DNA of 63,394 nucleotides from a virus, in IMG/VR virus record IMGVR_UViG_3300030060_002858, positions 1 to 63,394 of that record; one strand, written 5' to 3'. Made by a program: the position numbers and the translations under genes. The notes below the pieces were generated by a model, which searched no databases, was not told where the DNA came from, and saw only the letters and a program-made list of their open reading frames with translations. Shown one piece after another: positions 23,480-32,321 of the stretch (the stretch's first letter is position 1; every line of letters begins with the position of its first letter).

Positions 23480-25066
23480 ATGGAAACTTTAGCGGATAAA
23501 TTTAGAGTGCTCGATAGTCTTAGGTGGAACAAGCTTGAACGCTCTCGCTATTGTTCTTCTTTAACTATTCCATCAATTTTGCCACCAGAAGGTTATACCG
23601 AACAACAACAACTTCCACAACCTTTTAGTTCAGTAGCCTCTAGAGGGGTAACCTCTATGGCTTCACGAATGCTTAGTGCTTTGCTTCCTTTAAACGACAT
23701 GCCTTTCTTTAAGTTTGAACTTGATTCAGGAGATACAGGAGACACCGAAGTACAACAGTATTTAGAAACACTAAGCTACCAAGTCTTTAATAAAATTTCA
23801 AGCGGCAATATTAGAGAAATTATTTATCAGGCTCTTCAGCATTTGATTGTGGTAGGAGATGTCATGATTATTATTGAAGATGACATGAACTTTAGGATTG
23901 TAAGATTAGATCGTTACGTATGCAAAAGAGACGTTTACGGAGATGTTGAAGAAGTAATTTATATTGAGTATGAAACAGTAGAAGAAGAAAATGAAATGGC
24001 AGTTCTAAATACATCTATGACAGCTATGGAAAATAAACATGGGTATAAAGAAATATTCACCCAGATTAAGAAAACAGAAGATGGTTGGTCCGTTAAAAAA
24101 GAAGACATGGATGGTGTTTCTTTAGGCGGAGGAGATTACAAAGTAGCTCCTTATATATTCTTAAGATTTTCTGGCATTCCCGGAGAAAACTACGGTCGTT
24201 CTCATTGTGAGGATGTTATTGGAGATATAAAAACCCTTGAAGGATTTACAGAAGGAATGATTAACGGTGTAGCAGCTGCTTCATTGTTTTGGATGGGAGT
24301 AGATCCAACTAGCATTACAGATGTTGACGACATTGCTGGGTCTCCAAGCGGATCTTTTGTTTCTTCTAGGATGAACGAAGTGTTTACAATATCCCCTGCG
24401 GCTACAATGAACCCACAGATTCAAGCAACGCAACAAGGAGTCCAAATACTTAGGCAAGAAGTTGGAAAAGCTTTCTTAATGGACTCGGCTAGTATGCCTA
24501 GAGGGGAACGAGTAACAGCTACCGCAGTAAGAATGGTAGGACAAGAATTAGAAAATGTTTTAGGCGGGGCTTTCTCTTCTATTGCTAGAGAGCTTATGGT
24601 TCCTATTGTTTCAAGGGCTGTATTTGTTATGATTAATGAGGGTGAGATTGACGAAAGACTTAAAGAAATGTTTGTAGACGAGGAAGGTCTTTTGTCTGTT
24701 GCTGTAGTAACAGGTCTTCAAGCTCTAAGTAGAGATAGTGACTTGCAAAAACTTATGCAAATGGGTGAGATGGTACGAAACTTACCAGAACAAGCCGCCA
24801 TGATGTTTAGATGGGATGAGTATGGCAAAGCACTTGTTACTTCTCTTGGATTTAAAGCTAGCAATTGGATTAAGTCTGAAGATAATGTTCGACAAGAACA
24901 AATGGAAATGGCTCAAGCTCAAGCTCAAATTCAAGGCCAAGCTCAGTCTACTCAAATGGCTAATCAAGCTGTTACGCAAGGTATGTTACAAGCAGCCATG
25001 CAAGATCTCGATCAAACCGGCGGCAGAAATATTCAACAAGCCGTACAACAAGCTCAAGGAGGCTAA
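23480..25066 (+). CDS. Head-tail connector (portal) protein, T7 gp8-like
   Basis: 528 residues, the T7 portal size. Early ERSRYCSSLTIPSILPP, then SSVASRGVTSMASRMLSALLP and NDMPFFKFEL are typical of podovirus portals. Later FLMDSASMPRGERVTATAVRM and a long Gln-rich C-terminal helix (the barrel) complete the match. Twelve copies would form the ring at the packaging vertex, working with the terminase at 37839-39533. Preceded by TAGGAGAGTT. Confidence 0.93.
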   Translation: METLADKFRVLDSLRWNKLERSRYCSSLTIPSILPPEGYTEQQQLPQPFSSVASRGVTSMASRMLSALLPLNDMPFFKFELDSGDTGDTEVQQYLETLSYQVFNKISSGNIREIIYQALQHLIVVGDVMIIIEDDMNFRIVRLDRYVCKRDVYGDVEEVIYIEYETVEEENEMAVLNTSMTAMENKHGYKEIFTQIKKTEDGWSVKKEDMDGVSLGGGDYKVAPYIFLRFSGIPGENYGRSHCEDVIGDIKTLEGFTEGMINGVAAASLFWMGVDPTSITDVDDIAGSPSGSFVSSRMNEVFTISPAATMNPQIQATQQGVQILRQEVGKAFLMDSASMPRGERVTATAVRMVGQELENVLGGAFSSIARELMVPIVSRAVFVMINEGEIDERLKEMFVDEEGLLSVAVVTGLQALSRDSDLQKLMQMGEMVRNLPEQAAMMFRWDEYGKALVTSLGFKASNWIKSEDNVRQEQMEMAQAQAQIQGQAQSTQMANQAVTQGMLQAAMQDLDQTGGRNIQQAVQQAQGG

Positions 25067-25068
25067 TA

Positions 25069-25479
25069 ATGGCAACTCTATCATCGTTATCTTTTGCATC
25101 AGCATCAGTTGCAGGATATACAGTAAAAACAACCCCTACTACAAGCGTATTATCAACGGGAACTGACACACTTGTTAGTTCTAATATTGAAAGCAATACT
25201 GATACTATTGAAGACAAAAAAATTATCATGGGTATGGATGTTAAAGTTGCTTTTTCTGATGTCAATGCAGTGCTAAAGCTTCAAGCTTCTCACAACGGAA
25301 CAGACTGGGCTGATGTATCTACATTAAGTTCTGATACTACCCCAAATGTTACTGGAGTTAAGACTTTTGTTGTTGATCTCACTAATGTATTTGCGCCTTA
25401 CTTTAGAATTATTTTTAATGATACGGGTCTTGCGGTAGGAACATCTGGCACAGCCGAGTTTTTCTTTGCTTATAAATGA
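25069..25479 (+). CDS. Hypothetical virion protein, 136 aa
   Basis: Starts 2 nt after the portal stop. Small Ser/Thr-rich beta protein (TTPTTSVLSTGTDTLVSSNI, KVAFSDVNAVLKLQASH) ending in an aromatic strand (AEFFFAYK). It resembles a small head decoration or binding module but has no recognised family. Overlaps the glycosyltransferase by 4 nt. Confidence 0.6.
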   Translation: MATLSSLSFASASVAGYTVKTTPTTSVLSTGTDTLVSSNIESNTDTIEDKKIIMGMDVKVAFSDVNAVLKLQASHNGTDWADVSTLSSDTTPNVTGVKTFVVDLTNVFAPYFRIIFNDTGLAVGTSGTAEFFFAYK

Positions 25480-26162
25480 TTTCTTTTATTATCCCTGCGT
25501 ATAACGAAGAGAAATATATTAAGTCTTGCATAAGTTCAATTCAAATTGCATCCCGTAACTATGAGTACGAAACTATAGTTGTAAACGATAACTCATCAGA
25601 TAAAACAAAAGAGATTGCTCTAAAAAACGGAGCAGTTGTTATTGACGTAAACTATCGACATATAGGTAAGGTAAGGAATGCAGGTGCAAGATCTGCAAAA
25701 GGTAACCTTTTAGTTTTTATTGACGCAGATACCTGTATATTGTCTACTGTACTGACTGAAATAGTAAACAACAAAAATAAGTACAAAGCAGGGTGTGCAT
25801 TTGGAAAATACTACGACTTGTATTCAAATAAGTATTGTTTATTTTGCATGAATTTATACACTTGGGTAATGAAAAACCTGTGGAGAACAGGATTTGGTTA
25901 CTTTATGTGGTGCAATGCTAAGGATTTTAACAAGGGATTTAGTGAGGATCTTTACATCTTTGAAGACAAACATTTTGTTCGGTCTTTTAAAAGTAAAGAA
26001 TTCTATTTTGGTAAACAACGAGTTCTAACATCAGGCAGAAAAGTAAGAACTCACAACTTTTTAAACAAACTAGTGCCTTTCTTCATCAAATATTGTTTTA
26101 AAGGAAAGAAATTACTGAAAGATAAAAACGAACTAGATATCTGGTATGATGGAGTGCGTTAG
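25476..26162 (+). CDS. Family 2 glycosyltransferase
   Basis: 228 residues, GT-A fold. N-terminal SFIIPAYNEEKYIKSCI, VVNDNSSDKT and the metal-binding FIDAD are all intact; GYFMWCNAKDFNKGFSEDLY fits the acceptor loop, with the Glu-Asp pair as probable base. The family transfers a sugar from a nucleotide-sugar. Placed between portal and scaffold with ATGA overlap upstream, it is expressed with the virion genes, so it may glycosylate a capsid or tail protein or remodel the host surface late in infection. No transmembrane anchor is present. Confidence 0.88.
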   Translation: MISFIIPAYNEEKYIKSCISSIQIASRNYEYETIVVNDNSSDKTKEIALKNGAVVIDVNYRHIGKVRNAGARSAKGNLLVFIDADTCILSTVLTEIVNNKNKYKAGCAFGKYYDLYSNKYCLFCMNLYTWVMKNLWRTGFGYFMWCNAKDFNKGFSEDLYIFEDKHFVRSFKSKEFYFGKQRVLTSGRKVRTHNFLNKLVPFFIKYCFKGKKLLKDKNELDIWYDGVR

Positions 26163-26177
26163 TCAAGGGAGAATAAA

Positions 26178-26381
26178 ATGACTGACGACGATTGGAAACA
26201 GTACAAAAATTTAGTACTAAAAGAATTAGACAGAAACCATGATAAGCTAGATAGAATTGAAAAAAGATTAGGGCATATCGAAGAAAGGCTAACAATTATT
26301 AATACAAAAATTTACGTAGCTGCGTTTATTGCAAGCGCAGTAATTACGAGTATGGTACAGTATACGTTAGGAACGATCTGA
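26178..26381 (+). CDS. Coiled-coil/membrane protein, XhlA-like, 67 aa
   Basis: A charged coiled coil (LDRIEKRLGHIEERLTII) is followed by one C-terminal transmembrane helix (VAAFIASAVITSMVQYTLG). This layout resembles small haemolysin XhlA-like phage lysis proteins. CAAGGGAG precedes the ATG. Its site between the glycosyltransferase and scaffold is unusual for a lysis gene, so a membrane role in virion assembly is an alternative. Confidence 0.65.
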   Translation: MTDDDWKQYKNLVLKELDRNHDKLDRIEKRLGHIEERLTIINTKIYVAAFIASAVITSMVQYTLGTI

Positions 26382-26428
26382 ATCAGACTCTCCAGAGAGG
26401 GGAATAATCTGTAAGGAGCATAAAACAC

Positions 26429-27319
26429 ATGGATCCAGAAAGACCACTAGGTAAAGAAGGCGAGACTGCTATTGAATCTCAACCAACTCCAACGGCTGAA
26501 CAAATTCAATACGAGCATGAAAAGGAAGCCTTCAAAACCCACATGGCAACAAGCGGCGAACAAGTTCCAGAAAACTTTAAAGATGCTGGGGCGTACTTCG
26601 ATAGCCTTAAAGAGGCTCAGAAACAATACACCCAGACTAGACAAGAGCTTTCTGAATTACGCAATTCTATGGAACAACAGCCAGAACAACCTATTGTTAC
26701 GCCAGAAGCAGAAGCTTTGATTACTAATGAGTTAAGAATTCCTGCACCCGAAGAAAAGAAAGAAGAAACAAAGGCAGAAACTCTTGGGGTTGATGAAACA
26801 ACTTACGAAAAGTGGGGCTATGAATTTGCTACACAAGGAGATCTTAGTCCAGAAACAAGAGAAGAAATTAAGAAGACTACTGGATTTACTGATAGAATGG
26901 TTTCTGATTACATTGCAGGACAAAAAGCTAAGCTTAGAGAAGGATTTGATAAAGCCGCTACAGTTGTAGGTGGCAGAGATAATCTAAATAAGCTTTTTAA
27001 ATGGGCTTCAAATAATTTAAATAAAGAACAAATGGAAAATATTAACCTCGGGCTTTCTTCGCCCACCTATGAGGTTACTTTAAGAGGACTCAATGAGATG
27101 TACAAGGAACAGGTTACTAAAGAAAAACAAAAAGAACCTGCACCAAATCCCAATTTAACACAAGTGGCAGCAAGCCAAACAGGGATTCTTCCTTTTAATA
27201 GTCAAGTTGAGTTTAAGGAAGCGCGTAGCAATCCGCAGTTTCAATTTGATCCAAAGTATAGAGACGTAGTACAGAAAAGAATGGCTATAACGGATTGGAA
27301 CACACTTCCTCTAGTGTGA
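26429..27319 (+). CDS. Capsid assembly scaffold protein, T7 gp9-like
   Basis: 296 residues, acidic Glu/Gln/Pro-rich N-terminal half, helical middle, and a C-terminal segment (FKEARSNPQFQFDPKYRDVV) that mirrors the conserved helix-turn motif at the end of T7-type scaffolds. Directly precedes the capsid gene, as in T7. It would line the procapsid interior and leave before DNA packaging. GTAAGGAG precedes the ATG. Confidence 0.85.
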   Translation: MDPERPLGKEGETAIESQPTPTAEQIQYEHEKEAFKTHMATSGEQVPENFKDAGAYFDSLKEAQKQYTQTRQELSELRNSMEQQPEQPIVTPEAEALITNELRIPAPEEKKEETKAETLGVDETTYEKWGYEFATQGDLSPETREEIKKTTGFTDRMVSDYIAGQKAKLREGFDKAATVVGGRDNLNKLFKWASNNLNKEQMENINLGLSSPTYEVTLRGLNEMYKEQVTKEKQKEPAPNPNLTQVAASQTGILPFNSQVEFKEARSNPQFQFDPKYRDVVQKRMAITDWNTLPLV

Positions 27320-27494
27320 GGGGTTTAAGCGGACCCCATAAAGGATAGTTATCTGACAAGTCAAATCCCCCTGCGGGCAATGGATGGGCTAACGAGATAA
27401 TTACGCTTGACGAATGGACTCCTATGGAACAATCCAGACCGAGAGAATACGTAATCCGCGTTAATAGTTTTACGTTTTTATAGGAGAATTAATC
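27320..27494 (+). promoter_or_regulatory. Capsid gene leader, 175 nt
   Basis: This is by far the longest gap inside the structural module. It holds a short GGGG...CCCC hairpin near its start, no credible gene, and a TAGGAGAATTAATC ribosome site before the capsid ATG. Space of this kind before a highly expressed capsid gene is where T7-like phages carry a strong promoter or processing site. I see no match to a known phage promoter, so the call rests on position. Confidence 0.45.
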
Positions 27495-28799
27495 ATGGCT
27501 GATAGCCTAACAGAAGCACAATTAGCATATAGACAGGACGTAGCCGCAGAAGTTTCGGGTGCAGATTATAGTGACGGCGTTACCGCTGGTAAACTTTGGC
27601 TACCTATTTGGTCAGGCGAAGTTATCCACGCATATGACGAGTACAACCAATTCGAGGGTATGGTTCAGTCCAAGACTATCCCAAGTGGTACTACCGTAGA
27701 GATTCCAATCACTGGTACTGTCGGGCTTACTCCCGCTTGGAACGCTGGTGTTGAGCTACAGGGTGGAGCTGACTCGATCACTGATAGCTTCCAACTCAAG
27801 CTCGACAAGCGACCAATGGCCGCTCACTTCGAGATTGACAATGTAGACCTTATGCTTACTCAGTGGGAGTTCCGTGCAGAGCTAGCCCGTCAGGCTGCCC
27901 TCACCCTCGCTAACACTAGAGATAAGCAAATCTACTCGTATCTTGTTAGAGCTGCTGTTACTAGCCAGCTGGCTACTGATAAGGCAGAAGTTCGTGGTGA
28001 TCTTAATCTAGATTCCGCACTCTTTGGTTCTGACGGTTCTGATACTGGTAAGCTAAAGGCTGTAGGCACAACTGGTGGTTCTGCGGCTGATCGAGCTACT
28101 GGTGCTCTTTCGATGCTTGAGAAGATTGAAAAGTATGTTGTTTATCTACAAGAGAACAACATTCCTTACGGTCAGCTCTACTTATCGGTAAGTCCACGTA
28201 CTTTCATGGACATCCGTTCTCTAGGTGTTGCTCGAAGCAGTGCTGATCTCGGTGGCGCATTTAGTGCTAACTACAACACCGACGCAGTTCAAACCGATCA
28301 AAGTGGTGGTGCTCGTAATCCATACTTTGCTGGTAACTTCGGTCTTGGTGGCCCCCTTACTAGTTCGTATGGTCAGCTTGCTGATACTCTTGAGTACATG
28401 GGTTGCACCATTATCAAGACCAACCACGGTTCTGATAGCTTAAGAAACACAAAGGCTGGTACTACTCTTGGTGAAGCTAAGTACAATCTTGACTTTACTA
28501 TGGGTGCATCAGGCAGTGATAACAATGCTGGAGGCGTTCTTAACGGTGTCCGTGGTCTTATGTTTACCCCAGAGGCTGTTGGAGCAATTCGACTTCAAGG
28601 CCTTAAGGTTGATACGGTTGATGATGTTCGCCGTAACACCGTCTTTACCGTTGCATCTATGATGAGCGGTACTGGTGTTCTTAAGCCTGAATGCGCAGCA
28701 ATTATCCATACTCTTAATGGAACCAACGCTGCTCTCGATACAAGAGCTGAACTTGCTGCTGAAGCATATCTTGCTGTAGATGCTGATGGTTACGCTTGA
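27495..28799 (+). CDS. Major capsid protein, T7 gp10-like
   Basis: 434 residues, HK97-fold capsid of the T7 type. Typical segments: LTEAQLAYRQDVAAEVSG, LWLPIWSGEVIHAYDEYN, KTIPSGTTVEIPITGTVGL, KRPMAAHFEIDNVDLMLTQW and the long helix following it. Codons are noticeably more G/C-ending than those of neighbours, fitting very strong expression. Followed by a Rho-independent terminator (28829-28870), as in T7. Confidence 0.96.
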   Translation: MADSLTEAQLAYRQDVAAEVSGADYSDGVTAGKLWLPIWSGEVIHAYDEYNQFEGMVQSKTIPSGTTVEIPITGTVGLTPAWNAGVELQGGADSITDSFQLKLDKRPMAAHFEIDNVDLMLTQWEFRAELARQAALTLANTRDKQIYSYLVRAAVTSQLATDKAEVRGDLNLDSALFGSDGSDTGKLKAVGTTGGSAADRATGALSMLEKIEKYVVYLQENNIPYGQLYLSVSPRTFMDIRSLGVARSSADLGGAFSANYNTDAVQTDQSGGARNPYFAGNFGLGGPLTSSYGQLADTLEYMGCTIIKTNHGSDSLRNTKAGTTLGEAKYNLDFTMGASGSDNNAGGVLNGVRGLMFTPEAVGAIRLQGLKVDTVDDVRRNTVFTVASMMSGTGVLKPECAAIIHTLNGTNAALDTRAELAAEAYLAVDADGYA

Positions 28800-28828
28800 T
28801 ATTAAAGTTTGATTGATAGACAACTTAT

Positions 28829-28870
28829 CCCCTCCTCTGCCCTAACGGGTGGAGGGGGGCTTTCTTTATT
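28829..28870 (+). terminator. Rho-independent terminator after the capsid gene
   Basis: CCCCTCC (28829-28835) pairs with GGAGGGG, with inner GCCC/GGGT, followed by GGCTTTCTTTATTT. Equivalent in place to the T7 late terminator after gene 10. It would lower transcription of the tail genes relative to capsid. Confidence 0.85.
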
Positions 28871-28885
28871 TATAGGAGGATCCTC

Positions 28886-29545
28886 ATGGGAGATATTAGC
28901 AAACTAGACGCAGTAAACCACATGCTTCTGATGGCAGGAGAATCCTTGGTTTCTGATCTTGATGACAATTCTGGTCTTGATACAGAAACAGCTTTGTTTT
29001 GTTTAGAACAGTTTACTAAGGATTTTCAACTTAGGGGCGTAGCTAACAACCAGCAAATTAAAAAAATTACTTTAACAGAAGACGGTAAAATACCCATCGA
29101 TGCCACTGCTATTTCGGCAGAACTAATTAGCCACCATACTAATGCAGATAGGTATAATATTATTGGCACTTTAAAAGGAACTGGAACTGACAAGAGGTTG
29201 TTTAATACAACTGACCAAACAGATATATGGGAAAAAGACAAAGAATATAAATACCTTTTAATTAAAAGTCTTCCTTGGGAGGACATGGACACTCCTATTC
29301 AAAGAGGAATCCTAGCTTCAGCAGCAAGGCAGTATCAGTTTATTACTCAAGGTGACGGAGATGCCGATATTTATTTGCAAGAATTAGAACTACTTCATCA
29401 AGGCAAAGCAAAGGGTGCTGATTTAGACGACAAAAGAAGATCTGTATTTACTTCTGGTAGTGCAAAGCTAGAGCAAGCAAGAACTAGAACAAACTACCAT
29501 AGATCATCTACAGAATTAAGATACTGGAAGACAAACAATGGCTAA
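28886..29545 (+). CDS. Tail tubular protein A, T7 gp11-like
   Basis: 219 residues. LDAVNHMLLMAGE near the start, FTKDFQLRGVANNQQIKK and AARQYQFITQGDGDADIY are typical of podovirus tail tubular A (gatekeeper/adaptor) proteins. It would form a ring beneath the portal. TAGGAGGATCCTC precedes the ATG; the end overlaps tail tubular B by 8 nt. Confidence 0.9.
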   Translation: MGDISKLDAVNHMLLMAGESLVSDLDDNSGLDTETALFCLEQFTKDFQLRGVANNQQIKKITLTEDGKIPIDATAISAELISHHTNADRYNIIGTLKGTGTDKRLFNTTDQTDIWEKDKEYKYLLIKSLPWEDMDTPIQRGILASAARQYQFITQGDGDADIYLQELELLHQGKAKGADLDDKRRSVFTSGSAKLEQARTRTNYHRSSTELRYWKTNNG

Positions 29546-32312
29546 AAAGAAAAGAAAAAGATCATCTTATTTTCCTGTTAAGATACCTATTAGCAGTCTA
29601 TCAGGAGGAGTAGGAAGACAAGCACCAAATAAAAGATTACCTAACGAAGCAGAAAATTTAAATAATGTTTTTTGTACCACAGAAAGATCTATTGATAAAA
29701 GAAATGGATTCAAACTTCCGTCTACTGGATCTAAACTAGATATTCCGGGAGGCAACGATGTGTGGTTTTACTGGTACGACGCTGGAGATGATAGAAGATT
29801 TCTTATAGGTATTAATTTTAATCAAAATGTTTCAGCAACCGAAGAAGATGTCCTATATGTTTTTAAAGTAGAAGACGATGATACTTTAATTAAACAAGAT
29901 GTAAATCCTAATATAGATCAAGACATAATTAATTATTTAACCTTTGGTAATAAAAGCTCAAAAGAAACTCTTAAGGCGTGTGCTGTTGGATCTTCTGTTT
30001 TGGTTTTAAATACTCAAGTTAAAGCTGGATTTACGAGTGACGGAAGTTTAATAACTTTTGATAACGGAACAGACGAAGGAATACAAGGTGCTGTTTTAAA
30101 AGAGCTAGATGGAACTGACTTTGAAGATCCTAGTTTAATTCATGAAGATAAAAAGGGTCCTCCTTTAGAATACGAAACTGCTGCCAGTGTCGATCCTCTC
30201 GGAAGAGCAGAGGTGTTTACTGAGTTTACTGACTTTGTTCAAGGCCAAAGAACAATTGATTTAACAGACAAAAAAAGCGAGTGGGCTGGATCAGGAACAA
30301 CCGATACTGATGATAGTAGAGATGACCAAAGGTTCGGTGTTTGGCAAGTTAAATCTTCTGTAGATACTAATAATCTTCCCGGACCTAATTACTCTAATGG
30401 AACAATTACTGCTCCTAGTGCAACATCTAGCAGATGGGAAAGAGTTAAGATAGAAGGAGCCACAGGAACAAGCATAACAGATTATTTATGGACAGACTTT
30501 ATTGATCCAGAGGATTATGTATATCCTGATCCTACCAAACTTTATTTAGGTCAGGCAGTGTCTCAATTTTCTCAATTAAAGTTTCCTTTAAGTAATTTAG
30601 ATATTGTTGCAAACAACGGAAATGATTTAGTTAACCGAGCTTTTCAAGAGTTATACCCAAACGATGGAGATGAGAGTGGCGGAGGCAAGCTATTCTTTCT
30701 CTCGCAAGCATATCTATCAAGCACTCCGGGATACTATAGGTCAGTATCTACAAAATCTCCTTATCTTTCAAAGGTAAGAACTCCAGATAAAATGAGTGTT
30801 ATTGATAATAGAAGAATGCCCATGCAAGTTTTCTTAGACACAAGTGTTGACCCAGCAACCGAGCAACCTAGAAATTTTTGGTCTATTAGAAAAGTTGATT
30901 GGGATCCAAGAGATAGCGGAAGTGTAACTTCAAACCCCGGTCCTTCTGTTTTTAGAGATGAAAAAGGAAATGCAAAAGAAGTACAGCTAAAGGCTATTTC
31001 TTTTTATAGAGATAGACTATTTCTAGCTACCGAGGATACACTATTCTCTTCTAGGCTAGGTGATTTTTCTAACTTCTTTTTAGCAAACCCAGCTAATATT
31101 ATATTCTCAGATCCTATTGATATTAAAGTATCTTCTAATGTTTTTACGCCCATTACATTCTTAAAACCATTTAAAGACTTTCTGTTTTTAGGTACATCTG
31201 GAAATACTCAATATGAATTAATTGGATCAGAAAACCAAATCTCTCCTCTTAGTGCTGAGATAGCTCCAACTTCTTTCTTTCCTATGACAGAAGATGTTGA
31301 GCCTTTAGTTATGAATAATAATTTATTTTTCTTTTCAAAGAATAGATTGTTTATTTATTTCCAAAGATTTGAAGCTGCGGGTCAACAAGCATTTGAACTA
31401 TCAAGACATGTTCCTGATTTTCTTCCTGATAATTTTTGGAATACAACAGTTTCTTCCGCACATAATATGATTTTTGCTGTCGCGGGATCTAGTCCTACTA
31501 ATACAATTTTAGTATATCGGAATCAAATAACAGGAGAACAGATTACTCAAAACGCCTTCTTTACTTTTACAATGTCTGACGACACACAAATATATAGTAT
31601 TAAAGCATTAGAAGATAGCTTGTATGCGGTTACCAGTGTAGAGTCAAAAGAAGGAAGAGTTTATGAAGTTCAAGTATTAAACTTACTACAAGATGATCCA
31701 GAAATTGCTAGATTAGATTCTAGAACACAAATAGATATTAGCAGCGTAGTATATGATCCTGAAACAAACAAAACTAAAATTAGGTTTATTCCTAATAATT
31801 TTGTTGTCGCCAGCTCTATGAATGCAGTTGTTATAAATAATACAATATATAAAAAGTTTATTTTTGAAGGAGTAGAAGACGGTGAACATGAGATATCAGT
31901 TGAGGGAGCTGTTGTAGGAATAAACAATATTGTAATAGGAACAACTTATAATACAGAAATTGAACTATCAACTTTATTTGTTAGAGACGAAAGAAATAAC
32001 ATTACTCCGGGTACGTTAAACTTAAGATACGGAGTATTTAGACACCGGAATACAGGAAACTATGATGTAGAAGTAAAAAGAAAAAATAGAGAGGGTCGAG
32101 TTTACAATTTTGCCCCAGTGCATTTAAATGAGACTGATAGTTTAGAAGAAGGAAAAACATTTGAAAAAGACGGTATCTTTAAAATACCTTTACTAGGTTT
32201 TTCAGACGACATCGTTATTAAAATATCCTCGGACTATCCCAATCCTATGAATTTAACAGACATAGAGATTACGGGCAAGTTTAAAAGAGTACCAAAGTTC
32301 TTAACAACATAG
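29538..32312 (+). CDS. Tail tubular protein B, T7 gp12-like
   Basis: 924 residues, a little longer than T7 gp12. Early SSLSGGVGRQAPNKRLPNEA and NAENLNNVFCTTERSI-type text, then DRLFLATEDTLFSSRLGDFS and FFLANP are recurrent in this family. It forms the nozzle at the tail tip. An expanded, mostly beta-rich middle carries Asp/Asn-rich loops. Follows TTPA with an 8-nt overlap. Confidence 0.92.
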   Translation: MAKKKRKRSSYFPVKIPISSLSGGVGRQAPNKRLPNEAENLNNVFCTTERSIDKRNGFKLPSTGSKLDIPGGNDVWFYWYDAGDDRRFLIGINFNQNVSATEEDVLYVFKVEDDDTLIKQDVNPNIDQDIINYLTFGNKSSKETLKACAVGSSVLVLNTQVKAGFTSDGSLITFDNGTDEGIQGAVLKELDGTDFEDPSLIHEDKKGPPLEYETAASVDPLGRAEVFTEFTDFVQGQRTIDLTDKKSEWAGSGTTDTDDSRDDQRFGVWQVKSSVDTNNLPGPNYSNGTITAPSATSSRWERVKIEGATGTSITDYLWTDFIDPEDYVYPDPTKLYLGQAVSQFSQLKFPLSNLDIVANNGNDLVNRAFQELYPNDGDESGGGKLFFLSQAYLSSTPGYYRSVSTKSPYLSKVRTPDKMSVIDNRRMPMQVFLDTSVDPATEQPRNFWSIRKVDWDPRDSGSVTSNPGPSVFRDEKGNAKEVQLKAISFYRDRLFLATEDTLFSSRLGDFSNFFLANPANIIFSDPIDIKVSSNVFTPITFLKPFKDFLFLGTSGNTQYELIGSENQISPLSAEIAPTSFFPMTEDVEPLVMNNNLFFFSKNRLFIYFQRFEAAGQQAFELSRHVPDFLPDNFWNTTVSSAHNMIFAVAGSSPTNTILVYRNQITGEQITQNAFFTFTMSDDTQIYSIKALEDSLYAVTSVESKEGRVYEVQVLNLLQDDPEIARLDSRTQIDISSVVYDPETNKTKIRFIPNNFVVASSMNAVVINNTIYKKFIFEGVEDGEHEISVEGAVVGINNIVIGTTYNTEIELSTLFVRDERNNITPGTLNLRYGVFRHRNTGNYDVEVKRKNREGRVYNFAPVHLNETDSLEEGKTFEKDGIFKIPLLGFSDDIVIKISSDYPNPMNLTDIEITGKFKRVPKFLTT

Positions 32313-32321
32313 GAGAAAGCC

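Noticed and set aside
27421-27474. 16-codon frame in the capsid leader
   Set aside because: No ribosome site, no unusual composition, and it ends before the capsid gene's own site; more likely chance.
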